A DNA stretch of 64,000 nucleotides, taken from the NCBI GenBank assembly GCA_020086605.1, contig JACBWW010000004.1, forward strand, positions 21,588,606-21,652,605, read 5' to 3'. Each line of letters begins with the position of its first letter. Positions within the stretch are counted from its first letter, which is position 1. The notes beneath the pieces are model-generated. The model did not search any database. It was not told the origin of the DNA and saw only the letters and a list, made by a program, of their open reading frames with translations. Both the position numbers and the translations under genes were made by a program. This document shows, one piece after another, positions 40,157 to 54,600 of the stretch. This DNA is from Lanius collurio. Taxonomy: Eukaryota; Chordata; Aves; Passeriformes; Laniidae.

Positions 40157-43100
40157 AGAACCACATCTTACTTCCTATTCATTTGTTTCTGATACACATT
40201 CTACTAATACATGTTTCCCACACCATAATGTTCTCATAGCTTATACATGTGCCCTGAATAGGGACTAGAAAAGATGAAATCCAGGCACAGGTGGAAGTCT
40301 GCAGTGCAGCTGTGATTTTCTACATATGTCTGATCAGCACAATTTAAAACTTTGGTTTACAAATGTAACATGTGATGGCAAGATTAGTTCACAATCTCTA
40401 GAAATCAAAGTCACAAATTGGAACCAGATACCATGTGACACTGAGCTATTTCAATTACTGTTAAAAATCAATACAAGTCGTCATTTGACTTTTCTGACAA
40501 TATTGCTCTCATAGCATACGTGAGCCTAACAGGTCAATTCATATGAGAGTTGTCAAAAGATGTCTGCTTTATTCATATAGTCAATGATTTTTAAAGGTGG
40601 TGTTTTTTCCATTCTTCTGGGGATTATATTATTGCTCTTATAAGGAAGGAACTCAAGCCGATCTTCCACAAAATTCTCAAAATAAACTAAACAGCATAAA
40701 AATTTACCTTATTTTATTGAGCACGGCACACTTTAAATCCAGAGAAACATGAAGTGCACCATATGTCCTGGTACTACCAGAGGATGGGCATTATTACTCA
40801 TTCCAGCCCCCATCTCTACCACTCCTCTGGGAGAAGCTTCCAAGAGCAGCTTAGCTTTTCCAGGAGAGCTCTGATCTCAGCATCAGCTTGTACCAGGGAA
40901 ATAAGTTTTAGGTCTGCCTAGCCTATTCTGGCTCTTTGTTTTTATAACTTCTCCAGATACATCTTCAGTATCATTCATAACTGCATCATTTGGTGGTGTC
41001 ATGCATGCTCTCCATTGCTTTACTACCTCTGAAAAACAAGAATACCCATTCATGACAGGTAATGCAGAGCACCTCTGATTCCAGCAAGCTTAAAGCCCTC
41101 TTCCTTGCTTAGATAGGAACAGATAAACAGGAAAAGATAGCAACCTTATTCCTTGACCCATTATTTTGCTTTCTAGTGCTTCAATTCCTTTTATTTTTTA
41201 TCACTGCTTTTTCAATTTTTCATCAGAATCAGCCTGCTTCAGACATCTTCCTTCTCCACAAATTCTTTACTCCAGATCACACAGTTCTAACAGGCACATG
41301 AGAAATGACTGTAAATATTCCAAAAAATATGAGTTTGACCCCTAATTTTCAGCTACCTCAATGCACACATGGAGTGTCTACACCTTCTATTGTTGTTTTC
41401 CCCCATTTCTCCAAACTCCTACCACCAACAATTTTTGTTGTGATTAATCATGGCATTTTTCTACAGACATCACAATTTGGGAAGCCTTTGAGAACTTTCA
41501 TAACTCTACTTACATAACATAGATAAATGCATGTGCTAATACTTCGGTGGTGAGTACTATATATTATTTTTGCTATTACCAGTGCTCCACCTCCCCAACT
41601 ACTCATCTATTAGTCTTCTATTAAGGTCTCCTTAAAAGGAGAACCCTGTGGATTAATTATCCCAAAGACATTAACTGCTAGTGACGTTGGGGTTAGTCAA
41701 GACATAATAAAAACTGAAAACAACTGACTTAGCCTGTATTTTTTAAACATACCTATTACTACAGAACGTAAGGCCCAGAAAAAGGTACATTACACACTGA
41801 GGAGAATTTAAAGCATCAACAAAATGAGTATGAGAGAAAGTGGACAGATCCTTGAGTAAACAGTTGTTTACTAGCAAGTTAAATATAAGAATTCATTCCT
41901 TATACAATTAAGGAATATTTCCACATAGTCACCAAAGGAAAAGAAACTTTGTCCTAATAAAGAGTTAGGTCAGAAAGTCTTGCCCACTAAAGAAAATAGT
42001 AGTTTTGAACAGCACCCTAGACCTTAGAGGATAACACTTTCTTTTGTTTGTGTTTACCATGAAAGATATTTATCTTGACTTTCATTTTATTATTAGTTTT
42101 ATACTCTGATTACAGTTTGACAGAACAAGCCCATACACTGTGAAACAGAATAGCAAATTGATGGTGATCTTCAAATAAATCAGAGCTTGCCATGCAGGAT
42201 AAAGCAATGATTCTCTGTGTCTTCTAGGGATAGGACAAGACCAACTGTGTATAAATTGCTGTGAGGTAAATTTAGTCAAGAGAGTAGGAAAAAGCTTTCA
42301 AGTTTGCTAAGCACTGGAATAAATTCTTTTGGATGTTATAGAATACCCACCATCGGCTGATTTTAAGAAAATAGAAAAACAGCAGAAACAGTTCAGATTC
42401 TTTTTAACTTTTTTCTGCATTGGGCAGGGGGCCAAATGACTTATGGAATGTCTATTAATACTTCCTTCTATGTTTATTTTGAAAATGTAATGTACCTATG
42501 AATCAGAACTACAAAGACTTGCACATCACCTTTTAGAACCTATCTTCTCCCAGTTAAAAGGGTAATACATTAGATCATTCCAGCAGGCAGCCCCAGGAAG
42601 ATGTTCTGTAATACTGAAGTAGTTCTTTGCACAACAATATGCACACACCACTTAACAATTTTTCAAGATTAGTCAGCAGCTCAGCAGAACACATTGTCAT
42701 TGCGTTATGATGAATGATGTTTTCATAATGATGTGACATGTCTAAACGACACAAACCTGGCTTTCTACCAAAAACATAAAAAACTTTTTTTTCTTAAATA
42801 GGAAAAAAATACACTATCAGTTCTTACAGCAAATTTCTCTGCAAGAAAATGGCAGTAGACCAATTAATTACAAAGTATTCTCCAAGTCTGTAATTATTAG
42901 AAAACAAGTTCAAAGTATATTAGAAGCAGAAGATGTTTTCATAGAATGGTACATAACTCCATATGATGAAACTACAGAAATATATAAGAAACTATGGAAC
43001 TGAAAGTTTAATATTGTCTTGGAAATTTTGGAAACAACCAGAACATTTCCAAAACCTAGAATTTTTTTCCCGTAGTAAGGTAAATTGGCACCTTTCCTCA

Positions 43101-43692
43101 CCACAAAAAAAAACCCTTTTCAGATAACAAGGCAATAAATAACTACTGTTTGACATAATTTTCTTTATCTGGAGCATTAATAAAAAAGCAGCAAAAAATC
43201 TTTTGGATAGCATGTTCTCCTTTGTTGCAAATGCCTTACCCTGAGATTCTTTGCTCCTTGCAACTTTATAAGACTGCTAGATCTCTCTTAATGTCATCGT
43301 TTTTCATAAATACAATATAGCTTTTGGCTCTGAAGTTGTACCTTGAAAAGTTGCCATGACAGCCTGAAGGATTCTGTTCAGCTTGCAGTCCTCAGCAGGC
43401 TATGCTGTTCCTTTCTTACCCAAGTCTCAGCACCCACCCAGACATGCACTTGACAATGTGATTAATTCCTACATTCCCCATCAGACATGTTTTTGGTTAT
43501 CATTCCTCCATGCGAATGAAACAGTGTCCAGTATTTGGTTCTGTTAGTATAATGGGTTTGATTTTTCATTTTACAGCATGTTACTGTATCCTCAGGTTGG
43601 AAAGGCAAGGACAAAAAATTCTGTTGCAGGAGTAGAAGGTGGCATGACAAGTGATACTCTTCTGGATCCCTAAGAGTTAATTTTCCAGTCTC

Positions 43693-43832
43693 ACATCTCT
43701 TCTCTAGTGCTTCAGCCCTTTAGACTTACTCAGTAGCTTATTCCTGAAATCTCCTAGAGAAAAAGACAATACAAAAAGTTGCACCAGGTGGGCTACTCAG
43801 TACTAGCTCAGTCCTTCCATGTTTCCCACTCC
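43693..43832 (+). repeat. Left copy of exact 140-bp direct repeat flanking the gap
   Basis: Begins ACATCTCTTCTCTAGTGC and ends TTTCCCACTCC directly against the N run. It is identical base for base to 44185-44324. Exact identity up to the gap edges points to a contig overlap that was not merged. Confidence 0.97.
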
Positions 43833-44184
43833 NNNNNNNNNNNNNNNNNNNNNNNNNNNNNNNNNNNNNNNNNNNNNNNNNNNNNNNNNNNNNNNNNNNN
43901 NNNNNNNNNNNNNNNNNNNNNNNNNNNNNNNNNNNNNNNNNNNNNNNNNNNNNNNNNNNNNNNNNNNNNNNNNNNNNNNNNNNNNNNNNNNNNNNNNNNN
44001 NNNNNNNNNNNNNNNNNNNNNNNNNNNNNNNNNNNNNNNNNNNNNNNNNNNNNNNNNNNNNNNNNNNNNNNNNNNNNNNNNNNNNNNNNNNNNNNNNNNN
44101 NNNNNNNNNNNNNNNNNNNNNNNNNNNNNNNNNNNNNNNNNNNNNNNNNNNNNNNNNNNNNNNNNNNNNNNNNNNNNNNNNNNN
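43833..44184. other. Assembly gap (352 Ns)
   Basis: An unbroken run of N. Open frames drawn through it are artefacts. Confidence 1.
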
Positions 44185-44324
44185 ACATCTCTTCTCTAGT
44201 GCTTCAGCCCTTTAGACTTACTCAGTAGCTTATTCCTGAAATCTCCTAGAGAAAAAGACAATACAAAAAGTTGCACCAGGTGGGCTACTCAGTACTAGCT
44301 CAGTCCTTCCATGTTTCCCACTCC
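44185..44324 (+). repeat. Right copy of exact 140-bp direct repeat flanking the gap
   Basis: Starts at the first base after the Ns and repeats the left copy exactly, then goes on into unique sequence (TGGGAGCCCCTGCC). See the left copy for the likely cause. Confidence 0.97.
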
Positions 44325-45634
44325 TGGGAGCCCCTGCCATGCCCTGATCCTGGTTCTTGGAGTGTCTGGAAGGACAGCAGAAGTACTGTCCCTGTGGGCT
44401 TAGAGCATGAGATTCTCTATACAACTAGCATTGAACTTAGTATGGCACTATAAATTCAATTCAGAATGAAATCAGCACTGCTGCCACCATGCATCAGGTT
44501 TATAAGCCAGAGCGTTTTAGGCTCCAGAGGACTACTTTAACTTAGCAAGTGTTTTGAGATTGCATGCAATTATATTTACAAAAATAAGTTCTTTTTGAGT
44601 CAGAAAATATACTGTCTGCATTTGCTGTGGGTCAAGATGGGATTTTTTTCTGAATCAATCACCCAGCCCTAATTCTAATAGAATACCTCTGAATAGTTTT
44701 ATACTAATAACTGCTCTGTTGAGACTCCTGAAATTATAATATATTAAAGACTTATCAGCCTATCAGAAGAACATGTAATTTTATGTTCATTACTTCTTGG
44801 TTCCTGACTACAGAATTTGGATGATTGCACCTCAATTAAAAGTTGAATCAAAGTTAATATAATTTAAATAAAAACTTCAATAAAAAGTTGAAGTTCTGTT
44901 CTTAATAGCATTAATACCCTTTAATGACCGCTATGGTCATTACCACTAGATAACTGACCTTCTTGAACCTCTCTTCACATAGAAACCTTCCTCCCAACGC
45001 AGGCAATTATTTAGCAGTAATGAGTGCTCTGTAAGAGATTATTGTTTAACCAAGAACCTTGACACACTGCTTTTCCCCTGTTATCTCTATTCTTCAACAA
45101 ATGGTACTTTTTTTCTATTGTAAGCTTTTCAGTTCTGAGTATAGAAGGCTGTGGTCTTATTCTTTCCAATACAGAAGTTCACCATATAATTGGCAAAACT
45201 TCAGATATAATTAAAATCTTGAAAAATTAGGGTGCTATGAAACAATGTTTGTGAGCTGTGACTGTGGCCCTGTAAAACAGAGCAGTTCTGAAGGCAGGTT
45301 TGAGATACCTAGGGATAATGAGGAACACAAAGAGGAATATTGTTGGGGAAGAAAAGACACAATTCTTTAAGTGCATGTGGAAAAAGGAGGAAAAAGAAGA
45401 ATTAATTATAAAAAGACAGTAATATTCGGGAGCATAATGGGAGCCAAAGGAAAAGCGAATGAAAGAACAAATAAAGAAGAGCAAGGAAAACAGGCAAGAA
45501 AAATTAAATTTGGGGGGACAGAATTAAATTTCATAATTAAAGAAATCTTTTAGGCAGAGTCCCGGAAGCATTACATGTTAAAGGATGTTATTGTAGAACT
45601 GTGAGAATTACTGGGTCAGTGAGCTCAACACAAG

Positions 45635-45738
45635 CCTGGAAGACGAAACGTCTGAATTCTAATTCCAGCTCACCCTATGGCTGTGAGGAAAGCTCTTCCC
45701 CCTCTCTGCCTCAATTCCTTTCTCTGGGGAAACTACCT
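45635..45738 (+). repeat. MIR-like or core-SINE fragment, ancient
   Basis: TCTGAATTCTAATTCCAGCTC, then CTATGGCTGTGAGGAAAGCTC, then CCCTCTCTGCCTCAATTCC and CTCTGGGGAAACTACC. These four blocks match in order the MIR/core-SINE pattern GGGTTCTAATCCCAGCTC - GCTGTGTGACCTTGGGCAAG - CTCTGTGCCTCAGTTTCC - ATCTGTAAAATGGGG. It is the better of the two such fragments here and lies on the strand opposite to the gene. Confidence 0.6.
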
Positions 45739-48700
45739 TTTTTTTCAAAAGGCATTGTGATGTTTACATATGTTGTGCTTCAAAAATACCAAGAACTAAT
45801 ATTTACTAATGCCTTTATACCCTCTTTCTCAGTTTTCAATATAAGATTCATGAAACAATTCAAATTCTCAGGTTGAGGTATCTCAAGCATTGCGCACAAA
45901 TTCACTTAGAATATCTTATTCCTTTTTCTTAAATGAAATCTTGTCTACTCAATTTGAGAGAGTGAGTATCTTCTAATCAGTATATTTTGAAAATTATGAC
46001 CACTCTTTTACCTCTTCACATGAATAGTGTTATGGTCAGATTGTGGAATAAAGCCTGAAGAAACTAGTAGGAACACCAGTGTGCTTTACTTAGAGATAAG
46101 ATAAAATATGTCAGACATTTAAAGTCTGCATGGCGCAATTGTACTTCCTCTATGAGAGGATATCTTGGCCCAAAACACAACAAAAAAAAGTAAGTCCATA
46201 AAATGTCTTAATCCAGGATACAGAAAAGAATGTCCTAAGTGAAGCTTTTGTTTATTTAAAAGCAGTAAATATCTTTTAATGCCCTGGCTAAATTTGTTCC
46301 TTAGGGAAAAGGCCTTGAAAACTGAAAGGTGAGGGGAAGCATTTTCCTATTGCTACTGCTATACACTTTTACATTTTCCTCTGCACAGCTGCTATTTAGA
46401 AGAAAACTGAGGAGAAATTTCTCCAAATTATTTTTTCACAATAATACTCTATCTCCTAAAGCCTCAGCTTTTTTCATAGTATAAATGTCACATTGATTGA
46501 GGTTCCTCTGTATTTTCTGAATAAGGGGACAACAGAGAACAACAGGGAAAGGGCTTTCAAAGCAAACTGCTTATGACTTGCCTTCTATTTTAAACAGCTT
46601 GAGCTAGGTTCTTTCATTAATGAGAGTACTGCAGTAAAGTATAATATTCTATTCAATTCTGGAAAATACTACAGGTAGGACTGCAGTGTATAGAGACTTG
46701 TCAGCTAGACAGTTTACTACATTGGGAGAAAACAGAGCAAGAAGGATTTTTTTTATTTGTATAAAATATATTGTTCTTCCAGGCTGTAGTGAAATAGTTT
46801 CTATTTAATTGCAGAGAAATCCTAAGAAGGTTACAGCAGTGAAACATTAAAATTCTAAGGGCAACTAATAACATTAAAACTTTATAGCCCCAGATAGAAT
46901 AATTTAGACAAAAACAACATGAACATATGTTTTGTGTAATAATAACAAACATTTATAGCTGTCAAGAGAGAAAAACACAGGTTTATGCACACCTTAATGG
47001 CGTGCATGGGTGAGCATGAGTATATTTAAAACATAATATATTACAAAATTGACAGCAGGCATGACTCTTCTGGGTACTATGTTAAATCAATGAATAAATT
47101 ACCAAAAGTGTGTTGTGGCTGTTTGGATGTGTAATTGAGCTTAACGTATGTAGTGTTATTTCAAAAGAAACTGTTCAAGGAGTTTCTAGACCAATCCACT
47201 ATGCATCTTTGCTAAGCTGTTTACAAATAACAATAAATGAAACTGTCTCACAGTAGGAAGGAAGTTTAGTTATATGCATTACGTAAATGGGAAAAAAGTT
47301 AATTTTAATACGTTTTTCGGGAATTAAAAACAAACTTATTACAATATTCCTAGGATTCACTGAATTGGAAATCAACATTTTTCATGTTTAATTTTAGATT
47401 TATTTTAATTAGCTGATACTTTACAAAAAAAAAAGCCTTTGTATAAATACATGTCAGGAAAAAGACTACTGAGATAAATATGGATACTTCATGAAGTATC
47501 TATAGTGAAAAGTAAGAATCAATGCCCAAATAAATGAACTAGCAGAAGAATGAACTTAAATTTATTCTGCTTATTTCCTTAATACATTTCCTGTCCAATG
47601 TCTAAAAGCATTTTATTACATTAGAAAAGTATGAACTTTTAAACCTTATTATTCTTGACTAATTAATAACAAAACCCCATAGATTTTCAAACTAACCTAT
47701 TAATTGTCATATTCAGAAAAATCTTATCTTACTACACACAGAATTTTTAAAAGATATATTTACCCTATTTTTTTGCATCTTTCTCTATATTTTGCAGTTC
47801 TAGTAGTACTTGATTATACAATGATCTAAAAACTTGCACCTCACATCTAAAATAGGAAGGGCAGCCTGCAAGAAGTAATACAAGTACTAAATACCCTTGT
47901 AAGTCTCCAGGAAAATCTGTCAAATCAACAACAAGGATAGAAAAGAGAAGCTGACCTGACCTCAGTCACCTTCTTGCCCCCTTCCTCCAAACTGAAATTA
48001 TGATCTTCAAATGTATCATAAATGCACCATTCTAAACTTCAGTTGTGCATCATAGCTTTAAGTTAAAGTATTTCAGAAGACATGGTGCTGAGCTCTTAAT
48101 CAGATCTGAACTTCCTCCTTTGCAACTTTCTTTCTCTTTCCTCAAAATTTTTCTTCATTTTTTAAGGGATGAGGTAGACTGTCAGCATCAACAATACTTG
48201 TGATTTTCTTAGGGCTCATAAAGCAAGGATTAAGGTATTCTGTGCTAAATGCCTGTCTCCTTTCTATAACACGACTGCAAAGAGGAAAAATAGGATGAAG
48301 AAATGAAGTGTACATGCTCAGATGAGCTATTCTTTCTCTCTGGCGTGATGATGGTTCATAAAGCATGCTATGGGGCGATTATAAAAGAATATGGCATACC
48401 ACCTGTCTTCTGGTCAAAAAACCCATTTTGCATTTAAAGCCATCTTAGGTTAACTGTCATTAACATTTACAGCTGCCCATGGGACATGGCAAAGTGCACT
48501 ACTACTACACAAATTTTTGTTGTGGTTACTTCCAGGTGTTTAAGGAACAAGTTTAAACTGCTAAATGTGATGCAGTCCCCAATGTATCTCCCACATTAGT
48601 TACACTACCTTGGGTAAGTATAATTATCAATAAATGAGATGCATCTGAGATACTGTAAGAAAGGTTTAATTGTAAATCCAGGAAAAATACTAAAAAAGAA

Positions 48701-51672
48701 AAAGTATTACCCCAAATTACAAGACCTAACATACAAACATACATATGTTTTTACCATAAGCATCTTTCAGACTTTTAATGTTAGTCTATATTTCACCAAA
48801 TGTTCTGCTGAAAAAGTTGTTTATTCTTTTTCACATTGTAGATACACACAAATAACTCAGGGCACACAACACTCAGCACCATATTCTGTTGCCTTCTAAT
48901 AGGTTGGCTTAAAAAACTGGCAAAATCTGTAACATCACTTTGCATTTAAAGTTTAAGTGTAGTCAAGTATACTATGTCACAAGACATTTAAGAATAAGTC
49001 AGTTTGAAAATGCAGGATGTCCAAGTAGATTTTTCCTTAAAACACTGTTTTACCTGATTCCTCTTTTGTGACCACCCTAGTGAAGAACAGATGCCTAAAG
49101 TACACAGCTGAGACTAGAATTGAAAGATATTACAAGTTAAATCATTGCTAGAAGATTTTCTGCAAGACTAAAATAAGAAGTGAATTGGAAAAAAACAAAG
49201 GGAAATGCCACAAAATCATGCTGAATATAAAAGTAATTAAAATCATTTTAAAAGTATAAAAGCACGAAGAAGATAAAATTTACCTTTATCTTATAGTACC
49301 TTTGTTCACATCAATGTTTCTTTTGTTCTCTATTACACATTTAATCACTCCTAGACATCAACCATAACAGCAAAAATTCAATACCTAACTGATAATTAAG
49401 CACAGTAATATTTATAAGAAGTTAGTTTATTCTGTAGATAGGAGCATTAATTTAATGCACAAATACAATGAAAGTAAAATTTCTTTTTAAAGATCAGAAG
49501 AGTGCCATGCCAGTCACTCTTTAATGGAATAAAGCAGTAATTTTTGTTTTCAGACCAGTAATATAAGTTTAATAAAATGACAAAGTTAGAATGCTATTAA
49601 CAGAAACAACAATCTTTAGAGATGACAATTGACAACAGCATCCCTATTGAGCTGTCCTATTTAAAGTACAGGATTTTTACAAGACTATATCAAAAGGGAA
49701 AAATTAGATTTTCAAATATGATTTTTTTTCAGTAGCAAAACATGGTAGAACAGTCTGTCACAAAAAGAAAAGAAGAAAGCATCTCAGTACAGAAGGTAAG
49801 CTTAGTTTACTCTACTAAATCCTGCATTACCAGAAGTAATTAGGATGAGAAGCATGAGTTGATATTACATTGCTATTACCAGAGCGAGAAAAAAGATAGA
49901 TTAGTGGAGACAGAAGACAATAACCTTTTAAGTCCAACGCCTAGATCTTATGCCACATCATCTGAACAAGCCAAAATATTTATCATTGTGACGACTGGTA
50001 AACAACACATGGGTAGAAGACACATTCAAACTTTACCACTCAATTTGATCAGCAGCGCATTTGTCAGAAGTCAGATACGATGCCTGCGGAGTGCCAGACT
50101 TTCAGTCCCCCTGCACTGCCATCTGGGACTGACCTGGCAGTGAACCCTGGGAGAAGAGTCTCCCCACACACTCCTGTACTATATTTCACTTGTGATCCTG
50201 CTGAAATCCTGAACTGTTTTGAGGAGCAACAGATGGCATGGAGGGAGAGGGAGCAGGAATAAGATATGAGAAAGGAAACTTAACTGAAAAGATCTGAATT
50301 TCAACTAATTTGCTTTGTTAGTGATCACTATCTTTAAATTCCATTACAAACTTTTTTAACCAAGGCATTTTGAGTCAGCTAGGACTCCTTCTTTTCACTT
50401 CCTTATTTGTTGATTTATTTTATTGTGCTCCATCAACTTCAGAACTCAAACTCAAAAAATAAATTTAAAAAAAGTTCTGGTTTTGCTGTGGTCGAAAACC
50501 TTGAATGAGCTGAAGGGATTCTGAGCCCACATAGAGAAGCAGACACTTACAGAGGTGAAGTAACAACAGCCTAACATACTTTCAGAATTTCAGGTAATAA
50601 TGTTCAGATTCAAATAGCATTATGATAAAATTTGCCCCTCGGGTGTAAGTCGGTTTAAATATCTGTTCTCATCAAGTTCTCAGTCTGCGCTTGTTCTCAG
50701 TGGAGCGATTTAGATTTAAAACATCTTTCACAGTGAACTTGATCTATGTTTTAATAGAAAGTAGCCTTTCTCATTCCTGAAGTAAAAAGTCATAATTTCT
50801 TTGCTAACTATGTAAACTAACTGCTCCTACTAACAGAGATGGCTGTTAAAGAGCCAGTAGTTGCCAAAAGTAATCAATATAAAATATTTAGAATCTCCAA
50901 GGTGCAAAACTTGTAGAAGCATATTATAAATACCACAGATACCTCAGAGTCCTTGTTCACATCTTCAATTCAAAGATGACTTTTGATATTTTTGCAGTAA
51001 GTTTTATATTGTGCTGATTAAAAAAGCACCTGTGTTTCATAACAGGATTGAATACTGTGCTTAATAGTAGATACAATGTAGCTGCAAAAAAAATATTATT
51101 TTTAAAGCGTGGCGCTCCCAATTTTATACTTAGTAGTGAGCTAAATAAGCCATAGATAAGGTTACTGTCAGATTCAATAAAAAAAAAAATTAGAATCTTT
51201 GCTGCTTTTTAGAAACACAGCTTTTTAAAAATTATTAAAATTATTTTAGATACTATGAAAACAACACTGGCATATAGAATTTGCAGGAGACTGATGGATG
51301 TATGAGAAAACAATCTCTCTGAGTTAAAATGAAACTCAGATTTTCTTGACCAAGACTTCAGGGACATCATTTCTTGAAAAACTAGAAAATAATACTTCAT
51401 TAATTTTCTGATATAGAGAAGTTTTACCAGGGCTCATATAACCTGAAAGACGAGGTTTAAGATGGAGCTGTTAATCATTTGTCATCTCTTATTGCAGTCC
51501 AAACTGTGACTACTTAGATTCATTCCTTTTTCTATAAAGGGAGGTTCTGAATTAAACACAAAATCATTCCTCCTGCTGACTAAAAACCATACACTTAAGT
51601 ACTCAAGAGAAACAGCTTTCAATAAACAACAGTGAATCTACCATGTGGAACCTGATGATACATCTAATAGCC

Positions 51673-51690
51673 TTTTTTTTTTTTTTTTTT
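51673..51690. repeat. Poly-T tract
   Basis: Eighteen T in a row on the plus strand, followed by GGTGTACC. It might be a tail of a retroposon on the minus strand, but no body was recognised. Confidence 0.85.
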
Positions 51691-54600
51691 GGTGTACCTT
51701 TGATGCTTTTGCTTTCAATCATTCTGGAAAAAAACTGTGACTATTTGAACAGAAGAAACATTTTCAGAATAGAGCTCTTGCAGATATGTAACACTTAAAA
51801 TCATCTATCAACTGAAAATTACTTCTGAAAGCAGTGGTCTAGTGTTACCAATCCATTTACAAGCCCATATGCATAATCCCACACCTTAGCCAGGAGTTAT
51901 CATGCAACAAAAATGTAGTTATTATTGCAACATTTTATCCTCAAAACACTGGGTTAGCTTCATCCTAGAAGGCCTCAGTAATATAGGCTGTGAATTTGCA
52001 GCCAGTGGGGAGGAAGGCAGTAAGAGAGAACCACATCTTCTCTTTCCCTATGAAGCAGCCAACCACCACCACAATCCATAACGGGCTCACAGAGGCACAA
52101 AAGGAGGCTACCAAGGACATAATTTGATTTACAGCCTTTCCTGGAAGATCTCAGCTGTGTAAATCCTTGTGAACAGCCACATGAAACGCAACATTCTCCC
52201 TCTGGAAAAAGAACAATAGTTCTGACGCTTGCTTCCTCCTAGAGTACGTTGAGGAGTAAGCCCTTGTAAAAGAGCTGACCAAGGCAAGACTTTAATGTTC
52301 AGTTTGCTTATGCCTGTGTTTGGTAAAAAGGCTGTGACACAATGACACAAAAGTTCATATTTTATCAGCTTGAAAACTTAAAATCACCCCAAAATTACTA
52401 GCTCAGTTAAAGTATTTTAACAAAGCATGAACAGGTTCAACTACATAATTCCTTTACTCAAGGATAGATACAAAATACAAGAGAGAATTTTGGCAGCTTT
52501 ATGAATATTATTCTGTATGAAACATCAGCTTAAGATTGAATATACTTAGAAGCTTAAAGGAAACATTCTGTACTTTAAAGATTACATGGTTACTTTGGCT
52601 TTTCCTTGGTTTTTGAAAGTTTCTGCTTAGTGAAGAAAATTTTGTTTCAAAGTATGATGAGACAAATTCTTGTCAAGGCACTGGTTTTGCCAATAAAACC
52701 CCTGTACCAGAAAGGTACTGAACAGTACTAAAACTCTGTTTCTTTCTATCTATACTAAAATTAGCACACAAAATATTTCAATTAATTCTCAGGGTCTGAT
52801 ATGGTACTACAAACACCAAAGCTTTTCTGCTCAGTTGCCACAGTCACATCTTTCATACCCTTCAGTAGATCCCTTTTTTCTGTATTCTTCAACAAAGACT
52901 CTCTATATGTCAGTACCATTCAATAATCCATATTCAGATTCTCTCTAGCAATGTTAGTTTCTGTTTCTAAAGTTATTTTAAACAATTTTTCTCTTTATTC
53001 ATCCACTATAAAATGGTGTGTATAATTATGGTGTCATCTCTCAAATCCTTCCTGAAGATACTTTTGTTTACAATACTAGGTAGGTCTGTGCACAGTCTAG
53101 ATGATGTCTGTAATATTAAGGTTAAACCTATTAAGCAAAGTACCAAAAACTAGAAAACTGAGTAACTTGAAGTGTCTAACTATGTTAAAAGACACAAAGT
53201 TTCCTTCTTCTTGCTTCCTTTTTCATTGTTACATCAACATAGCTTGTTTTGATTAGCTTGGAAATTCTTAATGGATGTTTTCAATCCTATATTTGGATAT
53301 CAATATCAAAAGAACTCAGTAATGTTTCGTATACTCCAGCAAAAGCCCTAAAAGACAGGCCTATTCTTTGCAAAACCAAAATTATGTCTATTGATTTACA
53401 GAAGGATTTTGTAAATTCCACTACCCTTTTTATCCCTTTGTCCAACACATAAACGGGTCAAATCCCCACCATAGAAGCTGACAGATAAAGACTACTGTAA
53501 TATCATATACTGAAATACCTAAAGCCAAGCAAAATAATAACTGCAATTAATTTTTTTCTTGTACAGCAGAATTCAGGGCGTCATTTGTACTTAAGACTGA
53601 GATGACAGTATCTTTAGTCTAGACTCCCAAAATTTCCAGACTCAGAATTGAAATGTCACATGAATGCTTTAAAACTGTTCAGCTGTTAGGCACAATAATA
53701 GTATTTATGTACAGACAGCATTTTAAATATTCAACAATATAAGACTATGCCTCAATGGCAACATATCAGAGCCTTCTATCCTAATTACAGGAAAGCACTT
53801 CCTTATTATCATCTTTGAAGTAGTGAATGGTGAACTGGGGACTTGCTGCAATACTTTGCAGGGCAGAAATACGTTGCAGGATATTATTAGGTATGTTTTT
53901 CACCAGTGAAAGGTAACAACTATTTAATTGTGCCCAATACTATCCAGTTCTGAACAGAAGAGACTAACACATTCAGCTGAAACTGCAAAGAATTAAGGTG
54001 GCAGATGGTAATTACTGATACTGGAAGTAAGCCTGGGTAAAGGTGGTTAGAACTTCAGTTTAATGTCTCATCTATGAGGTGTTGCACTTATGAGATAAAA
54101 CTCTCTCATATTTAGATGGGAATGTGGCTCATTATGGACACATTAGAAGAAAGAATTACTTTGTCTAAAACACAAATACCAACTTTCCTTGTATATTTCT
54201 TCTCCAAAAAAAAAAAACCAAAACAAAACAAACTTTATTAAGCCATGCGACAACGATAGACCAGAATGGCATGTGTATCACCAGATGAAAAGCCCTTTCC
54301 ATATGTCTGTACATCTGAGATGAAAGTCTTATTTCCATTTCATTATTTTTTTCAAATTGTTACTGAATAAGTAATGGTTATTTATTTGACATTTTATTCC
54401 ACAGTGTTACAAACATGAGAAACAGAATTTAATCCACAAGACTGATACTGAGTTTGTGCATGTGGAAAAATAGAGAAAGAAAGACTGTCAGTTAAACAAA
54501 CAAATTCAGTTTGAGATGTATAGTTTTAAAATTCTGCTGCAATTTAAGTAACTCCAGTGAGTTAAGTAAAATGATCCTTCTATCATATGTTATTCCTGTC

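Larger units (their letters stand above)
17881..43692. other. Intronic stretch with no gene found
   Basis: Besides the small repeats and candidate elements listed separately, this is AT-rich unique-looking sequence. A somewhat GC-richer patch at about 36640-37080 and another at about 20155-20330 have no recognisable identity; they may be very old repeats. No exon, RNA gene or intact transposon could be supported. Confidence 0.55.

Noticed and set aside
43779..44228. Open frames of 126-149 codons across the gap
   Set aside because: They consist almost entirely of N bases and exist only because no stop can be read in the gap.
47952..47964. TGACCTGACCTCA as a nuclear-receptor response element
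   Set aside because: A 13-base match is expected by chance in 64 kb; no supporting context.
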